This document shows positions 45,827 to 55,796 of a stretch of 64,000 nt of DNA, piece by piece. This DNA is from Aphanomyces cochlioides (taxonomy: Eukaryota > Oomycota > Saprolegniomycetes > Saprolegniales > Verrucalvaceae). The position numbers and the translations under genes were made by a program. The stretch covers positions 1,302,001-1,366,000 of the forward strand of contig JAHQRK010000008.1 of assembly GCA_019828595.1 (NCBI GenBank). Reading direction: 5' to 3'. The notes under the pieces are model-generated. The model worked only from the letters and a program-made list of their open reading frames with translations, ran no database searches and was not told where the DNA came from. The number at the start of each line of letters is the position of its first letter. Positions within the stretch are counted from its first letter, which is position 1.

Positions 45827-48800
45827 ATGACAGCGACACCGAATTTGGCGATTGCAGCAGCAGCAGCGTCGGCTCTTGCTGCAAGTGCCGCGGTTGCTTT
45901 GGCGTACAAACAGAAGAAATCTACACGTCATTCCCTCAACCAACTGGACGCTGAGCGTTTGGAAGCATGGGAGGAGTCGATTGAAGTCCTGCGGGAAAGC
46001 TTGCTTTATGAGGATACGAACGCGTTGCAGTGGGAAAAATCGCTCGAAGAAGCGCTTGGTGCCATCGTGAGCATTCGAATCATGCAGGTTGTGTCGTTTG
46101 ACGGTGATTCGCCGTCTTGTACAGTCGCAACGGGCTTTATTGTCGACAAAGAACGCGGATTGATCCTAACGAATCGCCACGTCGTCACGCCTGGACCGGT
46201 CGACGCTGACGCGATCTTTGTCAACCACGAAGAAGTCGATCTGGTACCTATTTACCGAGACCCCGTGCACGATTTCGGCTTTTTCCGCTTTGATCCGTCG
46301 GTTGTCCGTTTCCTCGACCTCCATGAGATTCCCCTGAGGCCCGATCTCGCCCGAGTCGGAACTGACATTCGTGTGGTTGGCAACGACAATGCTGAGAAGG
46401 TTCAAATCCTTCCTGGTGTCTTGGCCAAGCTTGACCGCGCAGCTCCAAATTATGGCTCGACGGGGTACAACGATTTCAACACGTTCTACTACGCCGCCGC
46501 TTCTTCAACGAGCGGAGGCTCGAGCGGTTCACCAGTGCTCAATATTGACGGTGCCGCCGTGGCTTTGAATGCCGGTGGAGCGACGAACGCAGCGTCGTCC
46601 TATTACCTTCCTCTAGACCGTGTCAAGCGCGCTTTGTCGTTCTTGCAAAATGGAGAATTACATATTCCAAGGGGAACATGGCAGACGATATTTCGCCATG
46701 TCGCCTTTGACGAAGGCCGCCAATTGGGACTTACCAGCGCGATTGAAAGCCGCTTCCGAGTGGCGTTTCCTCAAGGCACGGGCGTCCTAGTCGTCGATCA
46801 AGCTCTCCCTGGCGGTTCTGGCGATCTCCACGGTGTCCAAGTTGGCGATATTGTCGTCTCCATCAATGGCCAAGACGTCGCGACCTTTCTAGCCCTGGAA
46901 GAGATTTTAGATTCCAGCGTAGGCCTTCCCGTCGCTCTTGAAGTCTTGCGCGGCGGCCATTCTGTGTCTCTCTCGATCCCAGTACAGGATCTGCATGCCA
47001 TCACACCGCGACAATACCTCCAAGTCGGCGGCTGTATTCTCCACGACTTGTCGTACCAACAAGCGCGCAACACGAGCCTTCCCCTCGGCACGACGGGCGT
47101 CTTTGTTGCCAATGCTGGGTTTATGTTTGTCCAGGCCAATATCCGCAGTCCGTCCGTCATTGTATCGTGTGGAAACCAACCGACGCCGACTTTGGCGTCG
47201 CTCGTCGCGATCTTGGCCGTGCTTCCTCACGGCGCGCGACTTCCCATGCAGTTTATCGTCCCCACAAACCGCCAAGTTGTCCATGCTGGTGTTATTTCGC
47301 TAGACAGAGTGTGGTTTCCCTTCCAGCTCATGGAGCGGAACGACCACGATGGACTTTGGCATCCAACTTACTTGGAATTCCCATCTGCCTCCATTCCCCC
47401 TGTAGACCCCTCCGCTCCAGCAGCCTCGACATCTCTTCCCCCTTCCATTCCCCCACTGGAACACTCGACGGATGCCTGGGCGACGGCGCTCTTAGCCTCC
47501 ATGGTGTATGTTCGAGTGGATATCCCCTTGATGATCGACGGCGTCGTCTGGACAAGTTTTGACGGCATCGGCTACGTCGTCGACGCGGAAAAGGGCTACG
47601 TGCTAGTCGACCGCGCGACAATCCACGTTGGTGTAGGCCACGTAGTGCTCACGATCGCAGCGTCGCTTGAAGTCCGCGCTGCCATTCGCTTCCTCCATCC
47701 ATATTACAACGTTGCCATCGTTCAGTACAACGTCCAGGACGTGCCAGCGGGTTCTGTGGCCTCCTTGCCATTGCCATCTTCCTCCTTGACGACAGAAACG
47801 CCATTGCAATCGTCCTCGGTACACGTTGGCGACGTCTTGGAGTTTGTCGGGCTCACACGAACGTGGTCGGTACTCTCCCAGCCTTCGAAAATCACAAAGA
47901 TTGACCGCTTGGCGCTTCCCGTCTTGTCGTCGCCGCATTACCGCGCGATGAATGTCCAAGTGTGGAGTTTTGACCAAATCAACACAGCGCTCGGTGGTGT
48001 TTTTGCCGACAAAAGTTCCGGCACTGTCGTGGCACTCTGGCTCAAGTTTAGCCTCGGCTTTTCATCGGATCACAACCCTCAAGTGAGTCAATACGGTCTG
48101 TCCGTGCAGTGGATTGCCGATATCGTCGCTTGGTGTCAAGACGATGCGATTCCATCGACTGTGGCGCTGCTCCCTGTTGAATTTTCAACGACAAAAGTCG
48201 CCACAGCTCGAGCTGGCCTTGGTCTTTCGGCCGAATGGACAAAAGCGCTCGAAGAACGCTACAAGGACACACGCCACGTCCTGACTGTCCAGCGATGTGT
48301 GGCTGGAACGCAAGCCAGCGACCAACTCAGCAGCGGAGACCTCGTGCTGTCAATCGACGGCCAGTTGGTCGCGAAGGACCAAGATGTAGCCGCAGTCTGT
48401 GCTGACAAAACTCAAGTCGACATGGTTGTCCTACGCAACAAGACACAAATGACGCTGCCGATTCAAGTGGTACGATTCAGTACGATGGGCACGACACGAG
48501 TCATTCGATGGTGTGGCCTCGTCGTGCAAGAAGCGCCGCTGGCTGTGCTGCAGTGGGGATTTAGCCAGCCTGGCGTGTACATTGCGCAGATTTACGCTGG
48601 CACGCCTGCGGACAACTACGCCGTGTACATGCAGCGCTTCCTCGTCCAAGTGAACGATACACCGACGCCAACGATGGATGCATTTGCAGCAGCGATCCGA
48701 AGCCTCCGTCATGGCGATTCTGTCCGCATCCACACCGTCTCGCTCAACACACGCGTACGAATGTTCACCATGAAGATGGAATTCCACTACAACCCAACGA

Positions 48801-48862
48801 TCGAGTACTTGTGGTCTCAAGACACGACGGAATGGACACGGACGACGTGGATTCACGACTAG
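45827..48862 (+). CDS. Nma111/HtrA-type serine protease with PDZ domains, intact copy 2
   Basis: A single uninterrupted frame of 1,011 codons. It begins with an Ala-rich hydrophobic N-terminus (MTATPNLAIAAAAASALAAS). The protease domain follows with His118 (TNRHVV), Asp149 (DPVHDFGFF) and Ser233 (GSSGSP). A PDZ domain follows (LHGVQVGDIVVSINGQDVAT), then the second, inactive protease-like half (IGYVVDAEKGYVLVDRATIH, HPYYNVAIVQYN, GGVFADKSSG) and further PDZ-like units near the end (QLSSGDLVLSIDGQLVAKDQ). It lacks the intron found in copy 1 at the matching site (PVQ/DLHAITP). The two palindromes overlap inside this gene, so it is the source or the sole intact survivor of the two flanking broken copies. 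An ATTGG element lies 30 bp before the ATG. Confidence 0.93.
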   Translation: MTATPNLAIAAAAASALAASAAVALAYKQKKSTRHSLNQLDAERLEAWEESIEVLRESLLYEDTNALQWEKSLEEALGAIVSIRIMQVVSFDGDSPSCTVATGFIVDKERGLILTNRHVVTPGPVDADAIFVNHEEVDLVPIYRDPVHDFGFFRFDPSVVRFLDLHEIPLRPDLARVGTDIRVVGNDNAEKVQILPGVLAKLDRAAPNYGSTGYNDFNTFYYAAASSTSGGSSGSPVLNIDGAAVALNAGGATNAASSYYLPLDRVKRALSFLQNGELHIPRGTWQTIFRHVAFDEGRQLGLTSAIESRFRVAFPQGTGVLVVDQALPGGSGDLHGVQVGDIVVSINGQDVATFLALEEILDSSVGLPVALEVLRGGHSVSLSIPVQDLHAITPRQYLQVGGCILHDLSYQQARNTSLPLGTTGVFVANAGFMFVQANIRSPSVIVSCGNQPTPTLASLVAILAVLPHGARLPMQFIVPTNRQVVHAGVISLDRVWFPFQLMERNDHDGLWHPTYLEFPSASIPPVDPSAPAASTSLPPSIPPLEHSTDAWATALLASMVYVRVDIPLMIDGVVWTSFDGIGYVVDAEKGYVLVDRATIHVGVGHVVLTIAASLEVRAAIRFLHPYYNVAIVQYNVQDVPAGSVASLPLPSSSLTTETPLQSSSVHVGDVLEFVGLTRTWSVLSQPSKITKIDRLALPVLSSPHYRAMNVQVWSFDQINTALGGVFADKSSGTVVALWLKFSLGFSSDHNPQVSQYGLSVQWIADIVAWCQDDAIPSTVALLPVEFSTTKVATARAGLGLSAEWTKALEERYKDTRHVLTVQRCVAGTQASDQLSSGDLVLSIDGQLVAKDQDVAAVCADKTQVDMVVLRNKTQMTLPIQVVRFSTMGTTRVIRWCGLVVQEAPLAVLQWGFSQPGVYIAQIYAGTPADNYAVYMQRFLVQVNDTPTPTMDAFAAAIRSLRHGDSVRIHTVSLNTRVRMFTMKMEFHYNPTIEYLWSQDTTEWTRTTWIHD

Positions 48863-49218
48863 ACTATCTTTTTTGCTTGGAATCCGACTCAAAATACTCC
48901 AAATACACGAAAAGGATAACAAGATAAGATGCCACGATAACTTATTCCCCCAACCTTTTCCCACTGTATTCGACGATGGATGCTCTCTGAAATTTCACTC
49001 CCAGCCATTTCGAGAAAGCCAATCTGGTACCGAGGAGCCGAGTCGTTTTCCCTCGCATGGCGCCGCTGAAATCCCAGGAGCCCAACGAATACATGCCCTA
49101 GGGGGGCGCTGGGGGGGTTGCCCCCCATGAGGGCGACAGACAGTATTACTACTCCGGGAAATTACGGTCTTGAGCTTGCAACACTTATGGGGAGAAGCAG
49201 TAGAGGCCGTGTCGTCGC
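48863..49218. other. Intergenic DNA with GC-rich hairpin
   Basis: At 49099-49130 a run of six G, a GCGCT spacer, seven G, then GCCCCCC can form a hairpin or a G-quadruplex. The mirror copy is at about 62070-62101. No supported gene. Confidence 0.5.
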
Positions 49219-49440
49219 TTGTGTTTTCTACGACACCCACATGGATGGTCGCTCTCTTCCAGTTGCAAATGCCACGACATGTTTGAGCACAATCCACGCA
49301 TTAATGTCTGGGATTGGGCATTTTGGATCCTCATGGCGTCGCTCGTCTTGTACTTTGTCAAGCGCACCATCTCCATCTACGACTCGTGGAAGTTCAATCC
49401 TGGTTATCGCCACGAGGATTTCAAATTTGTCAACTTTTAG
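49219..49440 (+). CDS. Small membrane protein, C-terminal exon (unknown)
   Basis: The frame reads KCHDMFEHNPRINVWDWAFW, then a transmembrane helix (ILMASLVLYFV), KRTISIYDSWKFNPGYRHED and a stop. It looks like a real C-terminus of a small single-pass protein. The upstream exon is not resolved; a CAGTAG acceptor lies at about 49202. Family not recognised. Confidence 0.4.
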   Translation: MCFLRHPHGWSLSSSCKCHDMFEHNPRINVWDWAFWILMASLVLYFVKRTISIYDSWKFNPGYRHEDFKFVNF

Positions 49441-49517
49441 CTGAAGACTTTGATGACAAAATACAAGGTTGGCATTACCAAGTTAACAAGATTCCACGGG
49501 ACTGGGCGGCACAATAT

Positions 49518-50174
49518 TTAGTTGAACGAGTAGATCGACACCTTGCTCGAGGTTTGCTTGCCGCAGCTGTCTTGGTTCAACACCGACGACGGACATGCAA
49601 TTTGCGTCTTCAAGTCGGCGCTGTGGCACGTGCGCACTTCGCTCAACGCGTGGTTGGACCCCTTGCAGATGAGCGACACATAGTTGGTGCCATACGCAGC
49701 ACGGATCGTCGACGCGGGGACGTTGCGACCGACGTTGCCAGAGATGACGCTGGGGGTGCCCACCTTCTTGTGCAAGTTGATCGTTGACGAGACGTAGGCA
49801 TAAGGAGTGAGGCCACTGCAGGTGCCATGCTTGTCCCATTCGTTCGACACGAACGTCCAGCCTTGCGTCTTGACATCCGGCCAGTACTTGGACACTTCAT
49901 TGGCGCCAACCTTGTTGATATCGGCTTGGGTCAACGACGCCCCACCGCAGTCCGCGGGGTACGATCCCGAGTTGTAGTTGGGCCAGAGACCGTGGATGGT
50001 CAATTGGGTCGTCATGTAGTCGGAGGGGTTGTCACAGCCGGGGAAGTCGCCCGTGGTGCAAAAGTAAGGTTGCCACGATTGCGCCAAGACGTAGAAGTCA
50101 AAGCTCGCACATGCAGCTTCGCCTTGGGCGGCGGCGGATTTGACGACGGGGACATCTAGCTTCCAGGCCAGTCG
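49518..50174 (-). CDS. RNase T2-family secreted ribonuclease (P2 left arm)
   Basis: RNase T2 enzymes are secreted or vacuolar acid ribonucleases. Both conserved active-site segments are present: CAS I as LTIHGLWPNY and CAS II as EWDKHGTCSG, each with its catalytic His. Cysteines are spaced as in the family (YFCTTGDFPGCD, YPADCGG, SLICKGSNHALSEVRTCHS, IACPSS, NQDSCG). The visible frame is about 219 codons, near the full length of the mature enzyme, and begins VKSAAAQGEAACASFDFYVL. No signal peptide or ATG is in frame before a TGA. The first exon is therefore either spliced on (CTAG acceptor at about 50156-50159) or lost when the block was duplicated. The base composition is more GC-rich than the CRN gene next to it. 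Confidence 0.85.
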   Translation of the reverse strand, partial: RLAWKLDVPVVKSAAAQGEAACASFDFYVLAQSWQPYFCTTGDFPGCDNPSDYMTTQLTIHGLWPNYNSGSYPADCGGASLTQADINKVGANEVSKYWPDVKTQGWTFVSNEWDKHGTCSGLTPYAYVSSTINLHKKVGTPSVISGNVGRNVPASTIRAAYGTNYVSLICKGSNHALSEVRTCHSADLKTQIACPSSVLNQDSCGKQTSSKVSIYSFN

Positions 50175-50695
50175 TCAACGTTGTGAGGTGGAAAGGCTCG
50201 AGTGTTTACTCCTTACAATACAATGTAGTCGTGGATTGTTTGGTAGCACGCTAGTTGTTCCTTGCGTTTCTTTGGCCATTCCTTTGGCTGATTTGAACCA
50301 CGCCGAGTGCCTGCTTGCGCTGGACTGTATCATTTCATTGATATTATCAGCACGTTTTGAAGGTCGTCGGACGCAGTCGGTTGCGATCAAATCCAACATG
50401 TGACCAGCCACGTAATTTTACTATTTTGTATAGTCCGTTTCTACTCGTCATAGAAGACAGAATAAAACTTCTACTGTTCTTTTCGTCATGACAAAGAAAC
50501 AACCATCTCGGAAGTACATCATTAGGCTATTATATTTCTTCTTTTGTTAGCTTTTATACGTGTTGGTTTGGCATCAAGCACTCAAATCATTTTGGAACAA
50601 AGGTCACACTCCATCCTCAAATTGTAGTGGTATTTCTTATAGTAATGTATCTAAAAGTATATCGAGCAAAATCTTTTGATCAAGATACCAATTCG
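50175..50695. other. Intergenic DNA
   Basis: No supported gene. A frame at 50175-50411 has no family resemblance. Its mirror is 60505-61025. Confidence 0.4.
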
Positions 50696-51247
50696 CATTC
50701 CAATTGCAAATCGCGCTGGTCTGTTCGCTCACTTGCACGTTTTGGAAAGGCCACCCGTTGAATCAATTCGCCAAGTTTTTGAAGAAAACACAGCCAAACA
50801 CTGTCCAAACGTATCAAACGAGTTCTGTTTGGCAACAAAGAGGTCTCAACAACGGAAGATTCGTTTCATTCTTTCTGGGACAACATTATTCGTGACACAC
50901 TAGTCTTGATATTTTCGCGCCAAGGTTATTACAGTTGGGATAGGAACTCCAACAAGGCACCTTCGACTAGGAACTACAGACCCGATTTTATATTTCGCCT
51001 CAACAATGTGTGCGTATTCCGAGGTGAAGAAAAAAAGGCCGGGTATGACGATCCAGATGCGTCTCGCAAAGAACTGATTGACAAACTTGAACGGTCTTAT
51101 GGTCATGCGCCGTATTTGTTTGGCTATTCCGTCTGTGGATTCGATTTGTATCTCCATGCCATCCTTCCGCCTTCTAAGGAAATCGAACAAAACAGACCAT
51201 GCAAGAAACCCAGAATTTCAAAGTGCTCAACATTTGTTTTAATCTGA
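50696..51247 (+). pseudogene. Crinkler (CRN) gene fragment
   Basis: A 541-bp piece (50696-51236) equals the middle of the full CRN gene but on the opposite strand; paired positions with 52664-53204 sum to 103900. It starts at RIPIANRAGLFAHLHVLERP and ends at KPRISKCSTF. A 10-bp deletion and divergence follow. The N-terminal header and the whole kinase domain are missing, so it is non-functional. It may be a by-product of an inverted duplication. Confidence 0.85.
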
Positions 51248-51884
51248 GGAATATTGGTGAATGAGTAAGAGCCTAGAATCGGAATGCACTTAAATTTGTA
51301 GTCGCATTCATGCGAAACTCACATTCAAATACTACAGATTGAACCTAGAAACTTTTGCATGTCGACAGAGGATAACATCCTCTCTCGACATTTTGATTGC
51401 TAGATGTCTACAAATGTATTTCAGGAATTTAACCGACACAATGCATGTAGAAGAGTTAGTGCAGGCTGTGAAACTTGTACAAGGTTAGCAAAGCAATCTC
51501 GAATAGAGGCAGTCCTTTATTCGAGATTGCAATTAATAGAGAGAAGTACAGTATCGACAGTGTAATTTGTGTTTTCTGTGAGGTTTTAAAAGAATGACGA
51601 GGGTGTATGTGATATCGACTTTCCAAGTCCCACCCAGGAACGCTGAATTCGCTCTGTCGTTGGTTTTATACAGAGAAATGGCAGTAAATTCATCGTATTT
51701 TATTTGCTCAGTTAACATCATTATTCCTAGCAGAGACGTGCAAGACATGAGCGTGAGGTGATGAACTTAGATAACCATGATGCATGCCTCCACACATAGC
51801 CAATTGAAACTACGTTAACTTTGGATGGTGGACAAATCAAAATGCCAATGCAATCCACACTGTTAATTCCGAAGACAATACAAT
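51248..51884. other. Non-coding DNA with two hairpins
   Basis: A perfect 13-bp stem lies at 51493-51530 (GCAATCTCGAATA ... TATTCGAGATTGC, 12-nt loop). A second stem at 51360-51389 pairs CAGAGGAT with ATCCTCTC. It separates the CRN fragment from the CRN gene. No gene seen. Confidence 0.6.
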
Positions 51885-53656
51885 TTACGCATATTCTGTT
51901 AAGTAATTTCTGATCGTTTCTAATACTTGTACTGCCGTGGGTCGTTCGTCGGGCGCTGAATATACAAGGCTTTGGCCATATTCAAACAGCGACTTACTGG
52001 GACTGAACGTGCAACTGAGTATCAAATGGCCTACTCCCCAAATGTCAACAGACGTTGTATGAGAGCCCGTTTTTTCAAATATTTCTTCAGGGTGTTCGTG
52101 TCGCGACAAGTGTTCGTCTGGGGATTTTGCTTTTGGTGATTTCCATGAATCATCGAAATCGATGAGAAACCACTTGGAAGAATCCACTTGCTTGATCACA
52201 TTTGGCCAGCGAATATCACGATGCATCCAACCAATTGAGTGAAGCACTACCAATGCCTCTAGCACACTCTCTAGTGCTTGTAAAAGTTCTTTCTCACTCG
52301 TTGGTTCGTATTTCTTGTCCTTGGATAAACAATCACCAACGGGACTCAACAAAACGTAATCGGTGCCTTCACCAATCAAAATATCGACGTTTGGAACTCC
52401 GGCGTGCTTCATTGTGTCATAAATCAACTTCAAATGATCGATGCGCGTACTGGCTGCTTTGCTTGGAAATGTCTTCTTGACTATCTTAGTGCCGTCGTCT
52501 TTTTCTTCAAAATCAATTTGTTTGTCGTCAGTGCAGAAGTACTCTGGTCGATGGCGTCGAGGACACAAGTTCGAAACCAGTATAAGATATGGCGATATAT
52601 TGACAAGCGACCGAAAGAGATCCAATCGACCAGCAATATTGCTCAGATTAAAATAACCCAAGTCAAATGTTGAGCACTTTGAAATTCTGGGTTTCTTGCA
52701 TGGTCTGTCTTGTTCGATTTCCTTAGAAGGCGGAAGGATGGCATGGAGATACAAATCGAATCCACAGACGGAATAGCCAAACAAATACGGCGCATGACCA
52801 TAAGACCATTCAAGTTTGTCAATCAGTTCTTTGCGAGACGCATCTGGATCGTCATACCCGGCCTTTTTTTCTTCACCTCGGAATACGCACACATTGTTGA
52901 GGCGAAATATAAAATCGGGTCTGTAGTTCCTAGTCGAAGGTGCCTTGTTGGAGTTCCTATCCCAACTGTAATAACCTTGGCGCGAAAATATCAAGACTAG
53001 TGTGTCACGAATAATGTTGTCCCAGAAAGAATGAAACGAATCTTCCGTTGTTGAGACCTCTTTGTTGCCAAACAGAACTCGTTTGATACGTTTGGACAGT
53101 GTTTGGCTGTGTTTTCTTCAAAAACTTGGCGAATTGATTCAACGGGTGGCCTTTCCAAAACGTGCAAGTGAGCGAACAGACCAGCGCGATTTGCAATTGG
53201 AATGCGAATTGGTAGGGGGCCAGAGACTTTCTCAACCAGATGCGATAAATCTGGTAACTCGGGGCACTTTAGGATTTCAGTCAACCATTCTTCGTCAAAG
53301 TCCTCGGCAATACGCAGTTGATTCACATTTCCAGATGGAACCACAAAATCCTCGCTGTTGAGTAGTTCCCCAATCTTGACGCGAACAGCAAGAGGATCCG
53401 TCCACAATGCACCATGATGGTCTTCAATCGTTTCACCCGCACCAAGAGTTTCTTCATTTCTGTCATATGCCGCTTTGTTGGCGTAGACCTCGAGTTGAAG
53501 AGGAACAATCCCAGGCAGGATGGCGGAGTTCGTTGCATGCACCGCATGCCTAAAACGAGCAACATGACTGTTGGGAGGAATCAAAACTGTGTCTGCCGAC
53601 GATGGTTTTCCTTGACTATCAACCAAAACATACCAAACGTCGCGAACGCTCGCCAT
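51885..53656 (-). CDS. Crinkler-type (CRN) effector with kinase-like C-terminal domain (P2 left arm)
   Basis: CRN proteins are modular oomycete effectors; the C-terminal domains usually act in the host nucleus. The header (MASVRDVWYVLVDSQGKPSS) is a beta-grasp-like CRN N-terminus, here without a clear LFLAK motif. The middle has the typical NNVCVFRGEEKKAGYDDP and APYLFGYSVCGFDLYL blocks. The C-terminal part is a protein-kinase fold: GWMHRDIRWPNVI (catalytic loop, HRD at residues 258-260 of the second frame), WFLIDFDDS (DFD in place of DFG) and VDIWGVGHL. The header frame ends at 52997 and the rest is in another frame that is open upstream of 52994. The switch lies near 53060-53090. It could be a 32-nt GT-AG intron or a shared frameshift. 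The other arm has the same feature. Confidence 0.75.
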
Positions 53657-53735
53657 CGTTCCAATTCTGGAATGGGAGGATGCATCAACGACATAGGAGC
53701 TTAACCTGTACTACTCTGGTCCATATTTCCAGTCA

Positions 53736-55510
53736 CATTTATTTCACTTGAGTAAAGTATGCCATCTTCAAAAATGTGACTTGAAGTTTGTATAGGATTT
53801 TGAGACCTTATATATCAATCGAATATTTTAATGCAATTTAATTCACAACTCATCTAAGGTATTCAAGAGCCCTTTTGCCTTGTTGTAGATGGCATGATCA
53901 CACTTCACGTTGAAATTTGCGAGATGGATTCCCGTGCTGTTCTTGTTCATGTGTGGCATTTCATAGTCGTTGTCACCAGCTCTTCCCATGCACGTCTCCA
54001 TTACCTTTTGAAGTGTGATAAAAGTTCTTGACAGCGTATCAAATGGCAATTCTTCAAAAGACTGCTTAACAGCGTCAATCAAACTTGGGATGTCCTTGCA
54101 GCACTTTTTCTGTTGCAAGCTTTGGATTGAATTGAAATATCCAAGGTCAAGAACATTATAGTCGGGACTGTTCGGTGGTTGCGTCGTTACTTCAATGTTG
54201 GAAACACCATGCATCTGCAGCATTCTCGTTGTCAAAGAGCGATGAGGCCCAGCATTATCATGCTGCAGGAGTATGGTGCTTCCACCATAAGTCGACGGGA
54301 ATTTGGCTTGAATTGCTGGTATCACGTTGTCCAAAATCATGCGGGCATAGTTTGCTGAGTCGACATTTTCAGGGACCATTTCAATCGTTCCTTTTTTGCG
54401 GTTCTTGCTACTCCTCTTGGCGGCCATAAGCTTGACAAATGGCCAAATCCCAATTTTGCCATCAAATCCATTTAGGCTGTGAGCATCACCACGGGGTCGA
54501 GCTACGGCCGCCAAGAACATAACTTTGGTAATAAAGCGTGTCGACTTGGCTGATCGTTTGGGCAGGACTTCATCATTGTAAGCGTAAAATCGCTTTTTCA
54601 CTTTGGTAATGTAGAACCATTTTTCATCAATGTGCACGCGATTATGCATATTGTTGAAAGCCAAAACGCCTCGTGGTCGACAGTCTACGTGCTGCAGGGC
54701 ATGTCGCACTCGAGCGACCTTATTTGCATCCGTCAACAATGGCTTTGTACGGCTAGTTCTCGCCTTCAAGCCTTCTCTTTCTTTCATGTGCCGTATCAGA
54801 GTCGTCTTTGGAACATGACATTGCTCCTCAAGCGCACGTAAAGTTTGACGATCGTGCAGAAGAACTGCCTTCACTTTCTCTTCGATTTCCTCTGCGGTCC
54901 ATTTTCTCTTTCTGCCTCTTTTTCCTATATAAGACCACTTTAGAAACTTATATCCCCATAACATAATACTATTATGTCAATTTATAAAATTATGCAGGTT
55001 TTACCTCGATTGTTCATGCTGAAGTCAGCGGAAAGTCTGCCGTCAAGAAGAGACCCGCGAAGGCGCTTCCATAAGCGAGCCACGGTCCGCCACTGGCATA
55101 GAAAGGACGCAGCAACTGCTGTGTATGTACCATGTTTGAGTTGGCCTTTGTACGACAGCTCAAGAAGAGCCTCGTACATGTTTCGTTGTGTCGTCTCGTC
55201 AAGTTGAATTGGTCGGCGCGCTTCGTCCAGGGACTGTGTCATAACTTGTAGATGCTGAGACCGACACTGTTCGACACTCGCAATGCGTGAATGCTTCGCT
55301 TGTTGGCTCAAAAAGGACAATGAATGAATATTGACACATTTTGTTATTCTCGCCCAAGGCGCCAATTTTTCCCCCGTCATATCTCATGTGTCAGAACGAT
55401 TCAGAACATCGCGAAAACACCCAATGAAACGCCAGATCTTGTACATTTCTAAAAGCCAATCAAATCGCACGATTGTGGTTGATTAGAAAAATTCCGCCAA
55501 TTAAAATGCA
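53736..55510. other. Palindrome 2 spacer (about 1.8 kb)
   Basis: Single-copy centre of palindrome 2, mostly occupied by the Tc1-like transposase gene. I found no terminal inverted repeats for that gene, so the element borders are unclear. Confidence 0.75.
53843..55380 (-). CDS. Tc1/mariner-like transposase
   Basis: Exon 1 (upstream of an 80-nt intron, 54925-55004) contains the oomycete-type N-terminal helix-turn-helix (QRNMYEALLELSYKGQLKHG, TVARLWKRL). Exon 2 begins KRGRKRKWTAEEIEEKVKAV and contains the DDE_3 catalytic domain. VHIDEKWFYITKVKKRFYAY (first D), LLQHDNAGPHRSLTTRMLQM (second D) and NSPDYNVLDLGYFNSIQSLQ (third D in the N-x-P-D-x-N-x-x-D setting) are all present. The frame is open to the C-terminus, so this transposase may be intact. 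The start at 55380 reads MTGEKLAPWARI, but a later Met could be used. It is the only transposase here without a visible lesion. Confidence 0.8.
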
Positions 55511-55796
55511 AATGTGACTGGAAATATGGACCAGAGTAGTAATATATTATTGTCGATTTCATTCTAAATGGTGAGAGGGGTCTCAACTGTATCTATTTTT
55601 CAAATCGATCTGCAAATCGATCAGCCAATCAGAATCGAATATTTACCAAGTTCACGCAAAACACACCTACACACACGTGAATTTTATTTGGTCAATTTAC
55701 CGTACTTTTCATTTATACTTGACATCAGTATGATGGAATCGATTCGGAAATGAACTCAATTTTGGTAGAAAAATACAAATTTGGGTAAAAAAGACA

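Larger units (their letters stand above)
37767..47634. repeat. Palindrome 1, right arm (about 9.87 kb)
   Basis: Reverse-complement partner of 27120-36986. Its outer end lies inside the intact protease gene and overlaps the left arm of palindrome 2 by at least 430 bp, so the two palindromes share DNA. Confidence 0.95.
47201..53735. repeat. Palindrome 2, left arm (visible part about 6.5 kb)
   Basis: Reverse complement of 55511-64000 minus the 1.95-kb insertion there; paired coordinates sum to 111200-111202. The true outer end is unknown because the partner arm leaves the window. Noticed differences are five amino-acid changes in the CRN gene, one in the protease, a 2-nt and a 1-nt indel in the protease, and one C/T near 51431. 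Confidence 0.95.

Noticed and set aside
45560..45827. TTGGTTAAAATT motif seen at 38911, 43474 and 45796 as a mobile-element signature
   Set aside because: One copy is coding sequence of the transposase, and the others look like ordinary ATTGG (inverted CCAAT) promoter context.
53856..54150. LDLGYFN shared between the Tc1 transposase and the CRN protein as evidence of fusion
   Set aside because: The match is only about seven residues, and in the transposase it is part of the third catalytic Asp motif, so it is coincidence.
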